Assembly: GCA_946408295.1 (NCBI GenBank)
Contig: CAMJRT010000008.1
Span: 1-15,608 of the forward strand
Direction: 5' to 3'
From: an uncultured Bacteroidales bacterium
GTDB lineage: Bacteria; Bacteroidota; Bacteroidia; Bacteroidales; UBA932
DNA length: 15,608 nt
A program made the translations under genes and the position numbers. This document shows positions 7,421 through 15,246 of the stretch, piece after piece (the first letter of the stretch is position 1; each line of letters begins with the position of its first letter). Below the pieces are notes generated by a model, which saw only the letters and a program-made list of their open reading frames with translations, searched no databases and had not been told where the DNA came from.

Positions 7421-8708
7421 GGCTGGATCTTTTATCTATGAACTTAACCGGCTTGCGGCTCTTGGCCGGGAAATTGATGGCTGCAATCTCCTGCACGCTC
7501 TTGATCTCGACCTGCGGGGCGACCCGGACACGGGAACGGAAACGGTCTTTCAAATCCTTCACCACATCGAAGTCCGGCTGGTATTTCAAACCCAGTTGAA
7601 CGATCAGATCATCGGTACCGGCATCGCTGTCCTGCACCACCAGCACATAATTCTCCACATAGGGAGTGTTGTCCAGCACATCGTTGACGGCAGGGGGATA
7701 GAGGGTGGTTCCTTTGAGTTTGATCATATTGTTTTTGCGGCCGACCAGCGGAGTCAGGCGGAAACTGTAACGGCCGCACCGGCATTGCTCCGTAATCTTG
7801 GCCGCCATATCACCCGTGCGGAAACGCAGCAGCGGCATCCCTTCCACGCCCAGGGTGGTCACGACAACCTCCCCCACCACGCCGTCGGGCACCGGCATAT
7901 CATCCTCTCCGATGATTTCCACGATGATGAGTTCCGGATGGACGTGTCCGCCGCAGCCGTACGGACATTCCGAGAAGGTGGCGCCCATCTCGGTCGAACT
8001 GTAGGTGGCAAAGAGTCCGACATCCCATTTCTCCTGGATGCGACGGCCCAGCAGGTTGAGTTCGAACTGTTGGGTGCGCAATCCTTCGCCGATGCCGATG
8101 ATGCGCCGGACGGAAGAGTTCTTGTAATCGATGCCGTGTTCCTCCGCATACTGGATCAGGCGCAAGATGAATGAGGGCACGCACATAAGGGTATCGGGTT
8201 TGAGCCGCTGGATGGTATCCCATTGCAACTCGGGAATACCGTTCCCCACGCGGATGATGCCGGCGCCCAGTTCCCGGATACCCAGGAAATAGGCCAGGCC
8301 CGCCATAAAGCGCTTGTCGAGGGTCGTCATCAACTGCACGATGTCCCCCGGCTGCACGCCGGCGCAGGCAAAACTCTTCTTCTCGTTGTAGGCCAGACGC
8401 TGCAAATCCTTCTCCGTACAGCCGAAGGTGACCGGGTCTCCCAGGGTGCCGGAGGTCGTCACATAGTCCACGATTTTCTCCTTGGGACAGCAGAGAAATT
8501 CCTCGTTGAACAATTGCAGGTCTTTCTTTTCCGTAAAGGGAATCTTCTGCAAGTCTTCGATGTGCCGGATTTTCCCGATATCGATGTGATAGCGGTCGAA
8601 GAGGCGTTGATAATAGCGGGAATGAGCCTGCAGATAGCACAGCGCATCTTTCAGCAAAGCCTCCTGGAAGGCCTTGATTTCTTCGGGTTTTTGAAACTCA
8701 ATATCCAT
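7413..8708 (-). CDS. Adenylate-forming acyl ligase, phenylacetate-CoA ligase (PaaK)-like
   Basis: 431 residues, the typical length of phenylacetate-CoA ligases in the ANL superfamily. These activate a carboxylic acid with ATP to an acyl-adenylate and then pass it to a thiol. The phosphate loop is TTSGTLGDPVTFG (84-96), the adenine/aromatic motif is ATYSSTEMG (234-242), and RFRTGDMA (295-302) holds the ribose-binding Asp300. Cys248, Cys252 and the later CRCG (309-312) match the Cys-rich, possibly metal-binding, insert of the PaaK group. The end reads FPAKSRKPVKFIDKR, typical of the mobile C-terminal domain. The natural substrate here is probably 4-coumarate or cinnamate from the operon's ammonia-lyase, loaded on CoA or directly on an acyl carrier protein. 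It overlaps the hydrolase stop by 11 bases and the acyltransferase start by 8, so it is translated as part of the chain. Confidence 0.9.
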   Translation of the reverse strand: MDIEFQKPEEIKAFQEALLKDALCYLQAHSRYYQRLFDRYHIDIGKIRHIEDLQKIPFTEKKDLQLFNEEFLCCPKEKIVDYVTTSGTLGDPVTFGCTEKDLQRLAYNEKKSFACAGVQPGDIVQLMTTLDKRFMAGLAYFLGIRELGAGIIRVGNGIPELQWDTIQRLKPDTLMCVPSFILRLIQYAEEHGIDYKNSSVRRIIGIGEGLRTQQFELNLLGRRIQEKWDVGLFATYSSTEMGATFSECPYGCGGHVHPELIIVEIIGEDDMPVPDGVVGEVVVTTLGVEGMPLLRFRTGDMAAKITEQCRCGRYSFRLTPLVGRKNNMIKLKGTTLYPPAVNDVLDNTPYVENYVLVVQDSDAGTDDLIVQLGLKYQPDFDVVKDLKDRFRSRVRVAPQVEIKSVQEIAAINFPAKSRKPVKFIDKRSSHV

Positions 8709-9567
8709 TTTCTTTCAGCCAATTTATAAATAAGGACTGCCATTGGGAGGTTTCCGTGTTCTGGTGGGTCGGCTCGGCTCCGAATCCGTGGCCGCCGGTC
8801 GCATACTGAATGTAGGTGTGGGGCACGCGGGCGGCGGTCAGCGCCGAATCCAACAGGACGGAATTATGATAGTCCACAATGGGGTCGTCCAGGCAGTTCA
8901 ACAAAAAGACAGGGGGCGTATCCGCTTGCACTTGCTTTTCCAGCGACAGGGAATCACGCAAGTGTTTTTTGCCCGTATTCCACTCGCCCAGCAGTCCCAG
9001 ACGGGAACGCTTGTGTACATAGCGTTTGTCGGAGAAAGTCACCACCGGATAAATGGGGGCGATAAAATCGGGGCGCAGGGAGACGGCCGGCTCGATGCCG
9101 TAGCGACGGAGGAAGTTGGTTCGGAAAAATTCCCCGGCGCTCATCACCAGGTGTCCCCCGGCGCTGAAACCCATCACGCCCACCGGGCCGTCGTATTGTT
9201 CCCGGACCAACTGAATGGCCCGTTGCAGGTCACAAATCATATCGGGATGACGATTGCCCCGGAAAAGGACCCGGTATTTGGCCACGAACTCGAACTTGCC
9301 CGCCACCCGGTAGCGCAGCACATAGGCGTCGACGCCTTCGGAAGCGAGCCATTGCGCGACCTTGGTCCCTTCCGTCCCATAGTCCAGCCAATGGTAACTC
9401 CCGCCCGGACAGACGATGACCGCCGCCCGCGCCTGGCCTTCCGCCTTGAACGCTTCGAGTGTCACCGTCCGGTTGCGGCAGGCCGTTCCCTCCCATATCT
9501 TTTGTTGGGCATAGGCCGTGGTGCCGAACAGCAACAGAAATGTGATGAGCCACTCAATCCTGGACAT
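8698..9567 (-). CDS. Secreted alpha/beta hydrolase, acetyl-esterase (BD-FAE)-like
   Basis: 289 residues with an N-terminal signal peptide (about 1-20, ending AYA|QQ), so it acts in the periplasm or on the cell surface. The fold is the alpha/beta hydrolase of the acetyl/feruloyl-esterase type: oxyanion segment CPGGSYHWLDYG (53-64), nucleophile elbow GFSAGGH with Ser135, an acidic residue at Asp227/228 (NCLDDPIVDY) and His260 (GGHGFG). It should hydrolyse an ester of a small acid on a sugar, polyol or lipid. Its place between the exporter and the ligase, with 14- and 11-base overlaps on either side, shows it is co-translated with the pathway. It could trim an acyl or acetyl group from the exported product, or release aryl acids (feruloyl or coumaroyl esters) from plant material; neither can be decided from sequence. 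Confidence 0.87.
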   Translation of the reverse strand: MSRIEWLITFLLLFGTTAYAQQKIWEGTACRNRTVTLEAFKAEGQARAAVIVCPGGSYHWLDYGTEGTKVAQWLASEGVDAYVLRYRVAGKFEFVAKYRVLFRGNRHPDMICDLQRAIQLVREQYDGPVGVMGFSAGGHLVMSAGEFFRTNFLRRYGIEPAVSLRPDFIAPIYPVVTFSDKRYVHKRSRLGLLGEWNTGKKHLRDSLSLEKQVQADTPPVFLLNCLDDPIVDYHNSVLLDSALTAARVPHTYIQYATGGHGFGAEPTHQNTETSQWQSLFINWLKENGY

Positions 9568-12500
9568 AATGCAAGTTTTTAGGGAGGCGGCAACGGGTCG
9601 CCGTCAAATAAGATTCTTCGTCCGCAATGTGTGCGATGACGGTCTTGTCCGGGTGGGTAAGCGCGGTCAACAAGGCCCTTACCCCGCAGCCCGCATTTTC
9701 CAATACGATTTCGGGTCCGGTGAGCGCGTCTATCTGACGGTACACCTCCGGGCGAAACACCCGGCGGCACTCCAACTGCGTATCGTGGCCCTTGTACAAA
9801 TACTCCAAGCGGACAAAAGGCGCAAAGAATGCGGCGGTTTCCCGTTCGCGGCGGATGCGGGCGTACCAGTCCACATAGAAATGCATCATTTCGCGCGTCA
9901 TCCGGACGATATCCGCCTCTTTGGGTACGGCCGCCCGCTGTCCGATTTCCAGATAAAGCGGAGCCCTGCGAAGGAAGAAATCACGCTTGGGCAGCGCATG
10001 GGAGAAACCGTGAATGCAGAGGGGCACCACTTCCAGCCCCAACTCCTGGGCCGTCAGGAAGGCACCCCGGTGGAAACGCTGGATGCTGCCGTCTATGCTG
10101 CGGGTCCCTTCCGGGAAAAAGACGACGGAATAGCCCTGCTTCACCAGTTCCCTGGTGTGCCGGCTGTTCTTGGAAAGGCCCCAGGATACCGGGAAATAGC
10201 CCGCCTTGCGGATGACGGCTCCGTAGAAAGGGAACTTCCAGACCCAGTCGTTGGTCATAAAGATCAGTTTGGGATGGAGGGCGATCAGCGCCAGCACATC
10301 CAGGTGGCTCTGGTGGTTGCAAATATACACGGCGGGTTTGGAAAAGTCCTCTCCGTGGGGATTGTGGCAGGTATAACGGCAGCCCGGAATCAGGTGAATG
10401 GCGGCCTGGGCCACCCGCCGGATAATCCGGTGAAAGAATGCCCCCTTGGGAATGAAAACCGTCAGCACCGAGAGCAAGGTCATCCAGAACACCATCTGGA
10501 TTATCAGATACAAGGTGCTCAGGATACCCCATAGTGTCAGCGGAACCGTACGGAGCGCACCGTGTCTGCGGGTCAGGAAACGAAAGACCAGGGGCGGCAG
10601 GATGTAAGCCATCGCCACCACGGTCATCATCCCGATGATGGTCACCAGGCCCAGCGAACGCATCGCCGGATGCCGGGCCACGACCAGCACGCCGATGCCG
10701 ATGAACATAATCAGGCCGGAGAGCATCACCGAGTTTTTATAGGAATGCAGGATTTTCTTTCCCGTCGCATATTCGTACATCAACCCTTCGGTCATAAAAA
10801 TCGTATAATCATCCCCCTGTCCGAAAATGAAGGTGGCCAGAATGATGTTCACGATATTGAACTGAAGGCCGGTAAGCCCCATCATCCCCAGAATCCAAAT
10901 CCAGCCCACGGCCAGGGGCAGGAAACTCATCAGGCTCAATTCGAGCGAGCCGAGACTGATCCAGAGGAAAAAGAAAACAATCAGGGAACACAGCAGGCCG
11001 AGGGTATTGAAATCCTCCGCGAGGTTCCGGACCAGCAAATGGGCCACTCCCTGGTCGGGGGCGAAATCCACCGGCTGGAAGTAAGTACGGCCCTGCGGCT
11101 CCCAATCTCGGGCGAGGGCGTCCAGGAAAGGCTGGAAGGCCCGGTCGGAAAATCCCTCCTGGCGGGCAGCGGCGGCCAGGCGGTCGGGAATCTCGGGATG
11201 CGCCGTCCGGAAGGCTTTCCACAGCCCCAGCGCCCGTTCCTGAGCGGAATGTTCGAATCCGTTCATCACGGGCCACTCGTCGTTCTCGGGAAGGGTTGGA
11301 CGCAGGCTTTCCAAGACCGCAAAACCTTCCGCCTGCTCGTCCGTCATATAGTTGATGTGATGCAAATCCGTATCGAAACCGACGCGGGAACCGGTGATGG
11401 CAAAGAAGACGGTCAGGCCGGCAAAGAGCAGAAGCAGCAGCGGGCGATGGGACTGGGTATGGCGGGTGAAATAGCGGTCCACATCCAGTTTGAGCGCCTT
11501 GCGCGGCGCTTGGGCCGCCGGGAGGAACAGGGGCAGGAAGACCAGCACGAAAAGAATGGTGCCCACCAGCATCATCGCGCCGATGAAACCGAAATCGTGC
11601 AAGGCGTCGGCTTTCAGCAGCAACAGGCTCAAAAAGGCGGCCACCGTGGTGATGTTGCCCACCAGCAGCGGATTAATCTGTTCCGCCAGGGCTTTCCGTT
11701 TGTCCGGCTGGTATTTCAAATGGTCCACATAATGCAAAGGATAGTTGACGGCCAGCCCGATAATGGTGCAGCCGATTCCCAGGACGATGACGCTCACGCT
11801 GCTCTTGAAACAGGCGATGATGCCCAGGGCGAGCAGGGCTCCGGTCGCGATGGAAATCAAAATCCACAACACATCCGCCCAGCGCTTGTAACTGAACCAC
11901 AGCACGATAAAAATCAAAAGCGTAGCCAGCGCCAGCGCCAGGAAAGAATCCTTCTTGATGCGGCCGGCATTCTCGGCGGACACCTCGGGCGCACCGGTGG
12001 AGAAGATGCGCAGTTGCGGAAAATCCTGCGCCGTCCGCGCCTTTACCTGATGCAGCACATCCACCAGCCCCGCATTTTTTCCGCTCTCGCTGCCCCCGTA
12101 AGGGGAAGCAAAGAAGACGATGCCCGTGCGGCCGTCCGGTGTAAAGAGACAGCCCTCTTCCAGACGGCTTTCCGGACGCAAGCGGGCCAGACGCTGAAGA
12201 ACCGGCGTGCAAAGGCCCAGCGGATCGGTTCGGAAATAACGCTCCTGCAAGGGGTTCAAGACAACCATCGCGGCTTTCATCCCGGAGAGCCGCTGCCGGT
12301 AGAAATCCGGTTGCGCCAGCAAGGAATCCATTCGGACATAATCGGTTTCTTCCAGAAAATAGGGCCAGTTGTCGCTGACGAAACGAAAGGTTTCCAGCAC
12401 TTCACCGTCGTCGGCCCGGGCGCTGACGGGAATCTCGGGACAAGCCTCATTCCAATAGGCTTCAAAGGCAACCATCGCATCCAGACGCTCGCTGAGGGTA

Positions 12501-12712
12501 CCGCCCTGAAAAAAGACGGCCATCCGGTCCTGCCCCCGGGTCTGCCTGATCTGCTCCAACTCCTCCTTCGGCAAGAAAGAAGAGATGTCCTCGTCATACT
12601 GCATACGCAGGGCATTAAACAGGCAGGCTCCCAAGACTGCGGCCAGCAACAGCGCCGCCGCGACCTTGCGGGTCGAAAGAAAATCATACAGTCTTAAAAA
12701 GAGCCCCTTCAT
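9554..12712 (-). CDS. MMPL/RND-type lipid exporter fused to PlsC acyltransferase, with clipped methyltransferase-like tail
   Basis: A 1052-residue multidomain inner-membrane protein. Residues 1-760 form an MMPL/RND transporter: a first helix at ~17-34, a large periplasmic loop to ~254, a helix bundle ~255-400, a second lead helix ~423-440, a second loop, and a second bundle ~570-755 containing GQGDDYT (631-637), probably the proton-relay acidic pair. Residues ~790-930 are a PlsC-type acyltransferase with NHQSHLD (799-805, HX4D) and FPEGTRS (866-872). Residues ~965-1052 (EIVLENAGCGVRALL, then VIAHIADEES) look like the first half of a class I SAM-dependent methyltransferase, ending after LHYVQD. 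I recall a Bacteroidota family described as a trifunctional MMPL/acyltransferase/methyltransferase, which this fits, but with the last domain cut short. It likely acylates the lipid anchor and moves the polyene lipid outward. Its ATG overlaps the GT2 stop by 4 bases. Confidence 0.9.
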   Translation of the reverse strand: MKGLFLRLYDFLSTRKVAAALLLAAVLGACLFNALRMQYDEDISSFLPKEELEQIRQTRGQDRMAVFFQGGTLSERLDAMVAFEAYWNEACPEIPVSARADDGEVLETFRFVSDNWPYFLEETDYVRMDSLLAQPDFYRQRLSGMKAAMVVLNPLQERYFRTDPLGLCTPVLQRLARLRPESRLEEGCLFTPDGRTGIVFFASPYGGSESGKNAGLVDVLHQVKARTAQDFPQLRIFSTGAPEVSAENAGRIKKDSFLALALATLLIFIVLWFSYKRWADVLWILISIATGALLALGIIACFKSSVSVIVLGIGCTIIGLAVNYPLHYVDHLKYQPDKRKALAEQINPLLVGNITTVAAFLSLLLLKADALHDFGFIGAMMLVGTILFVLVFLPLFLPAAQAPRKALKLDVDRYFTRHTQSHRPLLLLLFAGLTVFFAITGSRVGFDTDLHHINYMTDEQAEGFAVLESLRPTLPENDEWPVMNGFEHSAQERALGLWKAFRTAHPEIPDRLAAAARQEGFSDRAFQPFLDALARDWEPQGRTYFQPVDFAPDQGVAHLLVRNLAEDFNTLGLLCSLIVFFFLWISLGSLELSLMSFLPLAVGWIWILGMMGLTGLQFNIVNIILATFIFGQGDDYTIFMTEGLMYEYATGKKILHSYKNSVMLSGLIMFIGIGVLVVARHPAMRSLGLVTIIGMMTVVAMAYILPPLVFRFLTRRHGALRTVPLTLWGILSTLYLIIQMVFWMTLLSVLTVFIPKGAFFHRIIRRVAQAAIHLIPGCRYTCHNPHGEDFSKPAVYICNHQSHLDVLALIALHPKLIFMTNDWVWKFPFYGAVIRKAGYFPVSWGLSKNSRHTRELVKQGYSVVFFPEGTRSIDGSIQRFHRGAFLTAQELGLEVVPLCIHGFSHALPKRDFFLRRAPLYLEIGQRAAVPKEADIVRMTREMMHFYVDWYARIRRERETAAFFAPFVRLEYLYKGHDTQLECRRVFRPEVYRQIDALTGPEIVLENAGCGVRALLTALTHPDKTVIAHIADEESYLTATRCRLPKNLHYVQD

Positions 12713-13461
12713 ACCGCCTTCCTCCTATGAAACAAAGCCGTAAAAAGCATACGGGGATAGCCATACACCAACGCCAGCACGCACAGGCAAGTGTTGAGCA
12801 GCGAGATGCGCAGGAAATCCCGGTACGGGCGGAAATGCGAAACGCGCCCCTCGGGATAGACGACCCGGACGGGGACCGAAACGATGTCCAACCCCTTCCA
12901 GGCTGCGAAAACCAGCAGCAGCAACTCGGCTTCGTAGCGGCTCGTCATCCGGCGAAGGCCGGACAATTCCCGCACGGGATAGACCCGGAACCCGGTCTGG
13001 GTGTCCGAGACGGCCCGCCCGGTCTGAACCCGGAACCAGAAATTGGAAAAACGGTTGGCAAAGGTATTGCCCCGGGGCATCCCGTCCGCCGTCAGGTTGC
13101 GGCTGCCCGTCACCAGACGGTGCTCGCCCGAGCGGGCCAGCAACAGGGGGATATCTTCCGGGAAATGCTGTCCGTCCGCATCCAAAGTAACGACTTGGAG
13201 ATAACCTTGCTCGCGAGCCGCCAGCAAGCCCGCCTGGAGCGCACGCCCTTTCCCGCGGTTGATCGGGAAGGTCAGCACTTGCAGGGCCTCATTTTCCTGC
13301 TGCATCCGGGCGAGAATATCCGCCGTCCCGTCGGTCGAACCGTCGTTGACCACCAGTACGGGAAGCGACCGGGCCAGCGACCGGGCCACCACATCCGAGA
13401 CCGTTCCGGCATTGTTGTAGGTCGGAATCAAAATCAGGGTATGCGGGCGGGCGACAGTCAT
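12709..13461 (-). CDS. Family 2 glycosyltransferase, dolichyl-phosphate-sugar-synthase-like
   Basis: 250 residues of GT-A fold, family GT2. It starts LILIPTYNNAGTVSDVV (9-25), has VVNDGSTDGT (37-46) for the nucleotide, NRGKGRALQAGL (68-79), the metal-binding DxD in LDADGQHFPED (93-103) and the acceptor-side SDTQTGFRVYP (152-162). This pattern is that of enzymes transferring a sugar from a nucleotide donor to a polyprenyl phosphate. The last ~30 residues are hydrophobic (RISLLNTCLCVLALVYGYP) and may anchor it to the inner membrane. Together with the ArnE-like protein two genes upstream it may add a sugar to the polyene or its lipid carrier; that role is inferred. ATG 13461 shares one base with the upstream stop (TGATG) and gives the family N-terminus. 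An in-frame start at 13497 would run back into the dehydratase gene and is less likely. Confidence 0.9.
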   Translation of the reverse strand: MTVARPHTLILIPTYNNAGTVSDVVARSLARSLPVLVVNDGSTDGTADILARMQQENEALQVLTFPINRGKGRALQAGLLAAREQGYLQVVTLDADGQHFPEDIPLLLARSGEHRLVTGSRNLTADGMPRGNTFANRFSNFWFRVQTGRAVSDTQTGFRVYPVRELSGLRRMTSRYEAELLLLVFAAWKGLDIVSVPVRVVYPEGRVSHFRPYRDFLRISLLNTCLCVLALVYGYPRMLFTALFHRRKAV

Positions 13462-13793
13462 CACACTTCCTCCAAAGTCATCGTCATCGTGGCACAAAGC
13501 ACCCCGTCCCGCACCACCGAAACGGAACTTCCGTTGAATTGGAACACCAGGCGCGGGTCATCTCCGTCCGGAATCACCGGGGAGACGAACTTGATGTTCT
13601 TGACCGACTTGACATCCAGGGTACGCCCTTGCAGCCCGGACAACAGTTCCACGGCCATCCGCACCAGCACCACGCCCGGGGTAATGGGATAGCCGGGAAA
13701 ATGCGCCGCATAGAGGGCGCTCTCCGGGTGAAGGCGGACTTCGACGGCGTCGCGCGCGCGTGTGAGGACATCGTAGAGTTCTCCTTGGAGCAT
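13461..13793 (-). CDS. FabZ/FabA-like hot-dog protein, probable polyene 3-hydroxyacyl-ACP dehydratase
   Basis: A 110-residue single hot-dog domain, a little shorter than FabZ (~140-150). The signature HFPGYPITPGVVLVRMA (31-47) matches the FabZ active-site helix HFPGxPxxPGV, with catalytic His31 present. The Glu that FabZ has at the position of Arg45 (usually ...EAMAQ) is replaced by Arg, so the classical His/Glu dyad is incomplete. It may work with a partner hot-dog subunit that supplies the acid, or have altered chemistry. In the operon it would be the dehydratase that makes each double bond of the polyene after ketoreduction. The later KNIKFVSPVIPDGD is the normal FabZ second half. The start at 13793 lies 4 bases after the LolA-like stop; it ends one base into the GT2 start codon. 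Confidence 0.85.
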   Translation of the reverse strand: MLQGELYDVLTRARDAVEVRLHPESALYAAHFPGYPITPGVVLVRMAVELLSGLQGRTLDVKSVKNIKFVSPVIPDGDDPRLVFQFNGSSVSVVRDGVLCATMTMTLEEV

Positions 13794-13797
13794 CGTT

Positions 13798-14319
13798 TCA
13801 GGGATTAAATCGTTCTTGGGGAATCACTTCATCCGTCCGGATCCGGTCGAATCGGATGGTCGTCCAATCTCCGTCCCTCCCCACCAGGCGGACCTCCCGC
13901 ACCAGCAGGGTCACGGGGTGGGCTTCCACTTCTATCTTGGCAAACAGCCGCTGCAAATCCTTGCGCCGCGGCGTCAATTCCAATCGGACCGCCCCGTCCG
14001 AGCGGCCGGACGAGAGGGTAAAATCCTTGGCTTCGGGCATTCGGAAGCGGCCGGCAGACGCATCCGCGCCATTGAGTACCGTCCTTCGGAAGAACGGGCG
14101 CTGCACCTCCCAGCAGATTTTGTCCGGCGCCTGCAGAAAAACCTCCCCTTCGCTGGTCAGGTCCTCGGTCAGCATCGGCGAATGGCGGACCATCGTAAAG
14201 GAAGCCTGCAGCGTCCGCGGAGCGTTGGCCGCCAGCACCTGCTGCAGCAAATCTTCTTCCTGCGCCCGGACAAAGAGACAGGAAAACAGCAGCAAGAGAG
14301 AGGACAGGAACGCTTTCAT
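13798..14319 (-). CDS. LolA-like periplasmic lipoprotein/lipid carrier
   Basis: 173 residues with a clear signal peptide (MKAFLSSLLLLFSCLFVRAQ), so periplasmic. The mature part fits the LolA/LolB fold: an early amphipathic helix (DLLQQVLAANAPRTLQASFTM), a paired strand SEGEVFLQAPDKICWEV with the Trp70/Pro74 motif seen in LolA proteins, then strands ending TIRFDRIRTDEVIP. LolA carries lipoproteins across the periplasm in a hydrophobic half-barrel. LolA-like genes are regular members of aryl polyene clusters, where they are thought to carry the lipid-linked pigment handed over by the MMPL exporter to the outer membrane. The frame is open upstream to 14634, but ATG 14319 begins the signal peptide and overlaps the preceding stop by 4 bases (ATGA), so that start is preferred. 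Confidence 0.85.
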   Translation of the reverse strand: MKAFLSSLLLLFSCLFVRAQEEDLLQQVLAANAPRTLQASFTMVRHSPMLTEDLTSEGEVFLQAPDKICWEVQRPFFRRTVLNGADASAGRFRMPEAKDFTLSSGRSDGAVRLELTPRRKDLQRLFAKIEVEAHPVTLLVREVRLVGRDGDWTTIRFDRIRTDEVIPQERFNP

Positions 14320-14669
14320 CGGACAATCAACACACAACCGGAAATAATGAGAAACACACCGGCCCACTGCGCCAAAGACACGCTCTCTTTCAAGAAAAAG
14401 ATAGCGGCCAGCATCCCGAACACATAACTCAGGCAGGTCAGCGGATAGACCAGACTGAAAGAATAATGTTTGAGCAGATAGAGCCAGAGCACCGTCGCAA
14501 CGCCGAAGGCAATGCCGCAGGCCAGGTACCACCAGTTGGTCAGTTGCGCCCGGAAGAAGTCCCGGCTCCAATGAAAGGGACCGGAGGCCGCCAAGCCCAT
14601 TTTCAGCAGGACCTGGCCTCCGCAAAGGAAACAACTTTGCAACAGGGATAAAAGCACCATTTTAAACAT
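14316..14669 (-). CDS. Small four-helix membrane protein of the DMT/SMR superfamily (EmrE/ArnE-like)
   Basis: 117 residues, almost entirely hydrophobic, with four predicted transmembrane segments (about 4-25, 46-66, 70-92 and 97-116) and the internal order of a small multidrug-resistance or ArnE/ArnF half-transporter. The first helix has GGQVLLKMGL, closer to the GQ...K pattern of ArnE-type lipid-sugar flippase subunits than to EmrE; the membrane Glu of EmrE helix 1 is not seen. Such proteins work as dimers. Given a polyprenyl-phosphate-type GT2 enzyme in the same operon, a role in flipping a sugar-lipid or the pigment lipid across the inner membrane is plausible but not shown. It overlaps the ketosynthase-like gene upstream by 8 bases (14662-14669) and the LolA-like gene by 4. 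Confidence 0.83.
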   Translation of the reverse strand: MFKMVLLSLLQSCFLCGGQVLLKMGLAASGPFHWSRDFFRAQLTNWWYLACGIAFGVATVLWLYLLKHYSFSLVYPLTCLSYVFGMLAAIFFLKESVSLAQWAGVFLIISGCVLIVR

Positions 14670-15246
14670 AATCGCGAAAATCGATGGGTAAAGTCAACTC
14701 CCGGAGGGCTCCTTCGGGCGAGGCGCTCAAGACAAAAGCCAGGGCCACGTCCTCGGGTTGCACGCTCTTGGCTGACAACATTTCGGAAAACAAGGGAATC
14801 TCTTCGTCATACCACCCCACCAGCGCCGTATCGATATCCCCCAGCGCAATCTGCATCCATCCGTCCATCAGGGCGCTGTCGAAGGAATTGCCGTGGTGGG
14901 AATAGGTCGCATTATAACCGTGGCATTGAAGCCGGATGCCGATGAAGGAACCGATGGTGTTGTGGGTAGACTGCATAAAATGGACCGGACGCATCGGCAA
15001 CTCCCCTTTGCTGCACAAGGCGTTGAGGAAGGCGATGGAACTCTCCAGGCAGCCATAATCCGTGGCGGTAACAATCGCGTCGGGCCTGTCGATGCCGGCC
15101 TGCCGGAGGGCCTCTATGGAGGTCCACAGGGCCCGTTTCAGCAGCCGCCCCATCCGCCGGGACTCAATGGGAGACAGCAACGGACGGACATCCGGGTCTT
15201 CGGCCCCGAGACGGACGATGGAACGGATATATACTTTTCTAAGCAT
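14662..15246 (-). CDS. Ketosynthase-like protein lacking the catalytic Cys, chain-length-factor type
   Basis: 194 residues, half a normal ketosynthase, matching the short beta-ketoacyl-synthase-like proteins (ketoacyl-synt_2 type) found in aryl polyene clusters. VHFMQSTHNTIGSFIGI (88-104) is the family signature. The region aligned with the nucleophile elbow reads YSHHGNSFDSALM (115-127); lining it up from GDIDTALVG puts Gly119 where FabF has Cys. There is no C-terminal His-His half. It is therefore probably not a condensing enzyme itself but a chain-length-factor-like partner of a real ketosynthase; the partial one directly upstream, which overlaps it by 8 bases, is the obvious candidate. 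ATG 15246 (MLRKVYIRSIV) is preferred; the frame is open to 15369, but that extension lies inside the upstream gene and looks unrelated. Confidence 0.85.
   Translation of the reverse strand: MLRKVYIRSIVRLGAEDPDVRPLLSPIESRRMGRLLKRALWTSIEALRQAGIDRPDAIVTATDYGCLESSIAFLNALCSKGELPMRPVHFMQSTHNTIGSFIGIRLQCHGYNATYSHHGNSFDSALMDGWMQIALGDIDTALVGWYDEEIPLFSEMLSAKSVQPEDVALAFVLSASPEGALRELTLPIDFRDYV

Noticed and set aside
10562..12697. 711-codon open frame on the + strand
   Set aside because: It is fully antisense to the MMPL exporter, is rich in Gln, His and Arg with no domain pattern, and mirrors the codon bias of the real gene. It is a shadow of a G+C-rich coding region.
13750..13762. CG-alternating run (cgcgcgcgcg) as a possible repeat or regulatory site
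   Set aside because: It encodes Arg/Ala codons inside the hot-dog gene and shows no further repeat structure.
14320..14634. Longer start for the LolA-like protein
   Set aside because: The extension overlaps the small membrane protein and would bury the signal peptide that begins at 14319.
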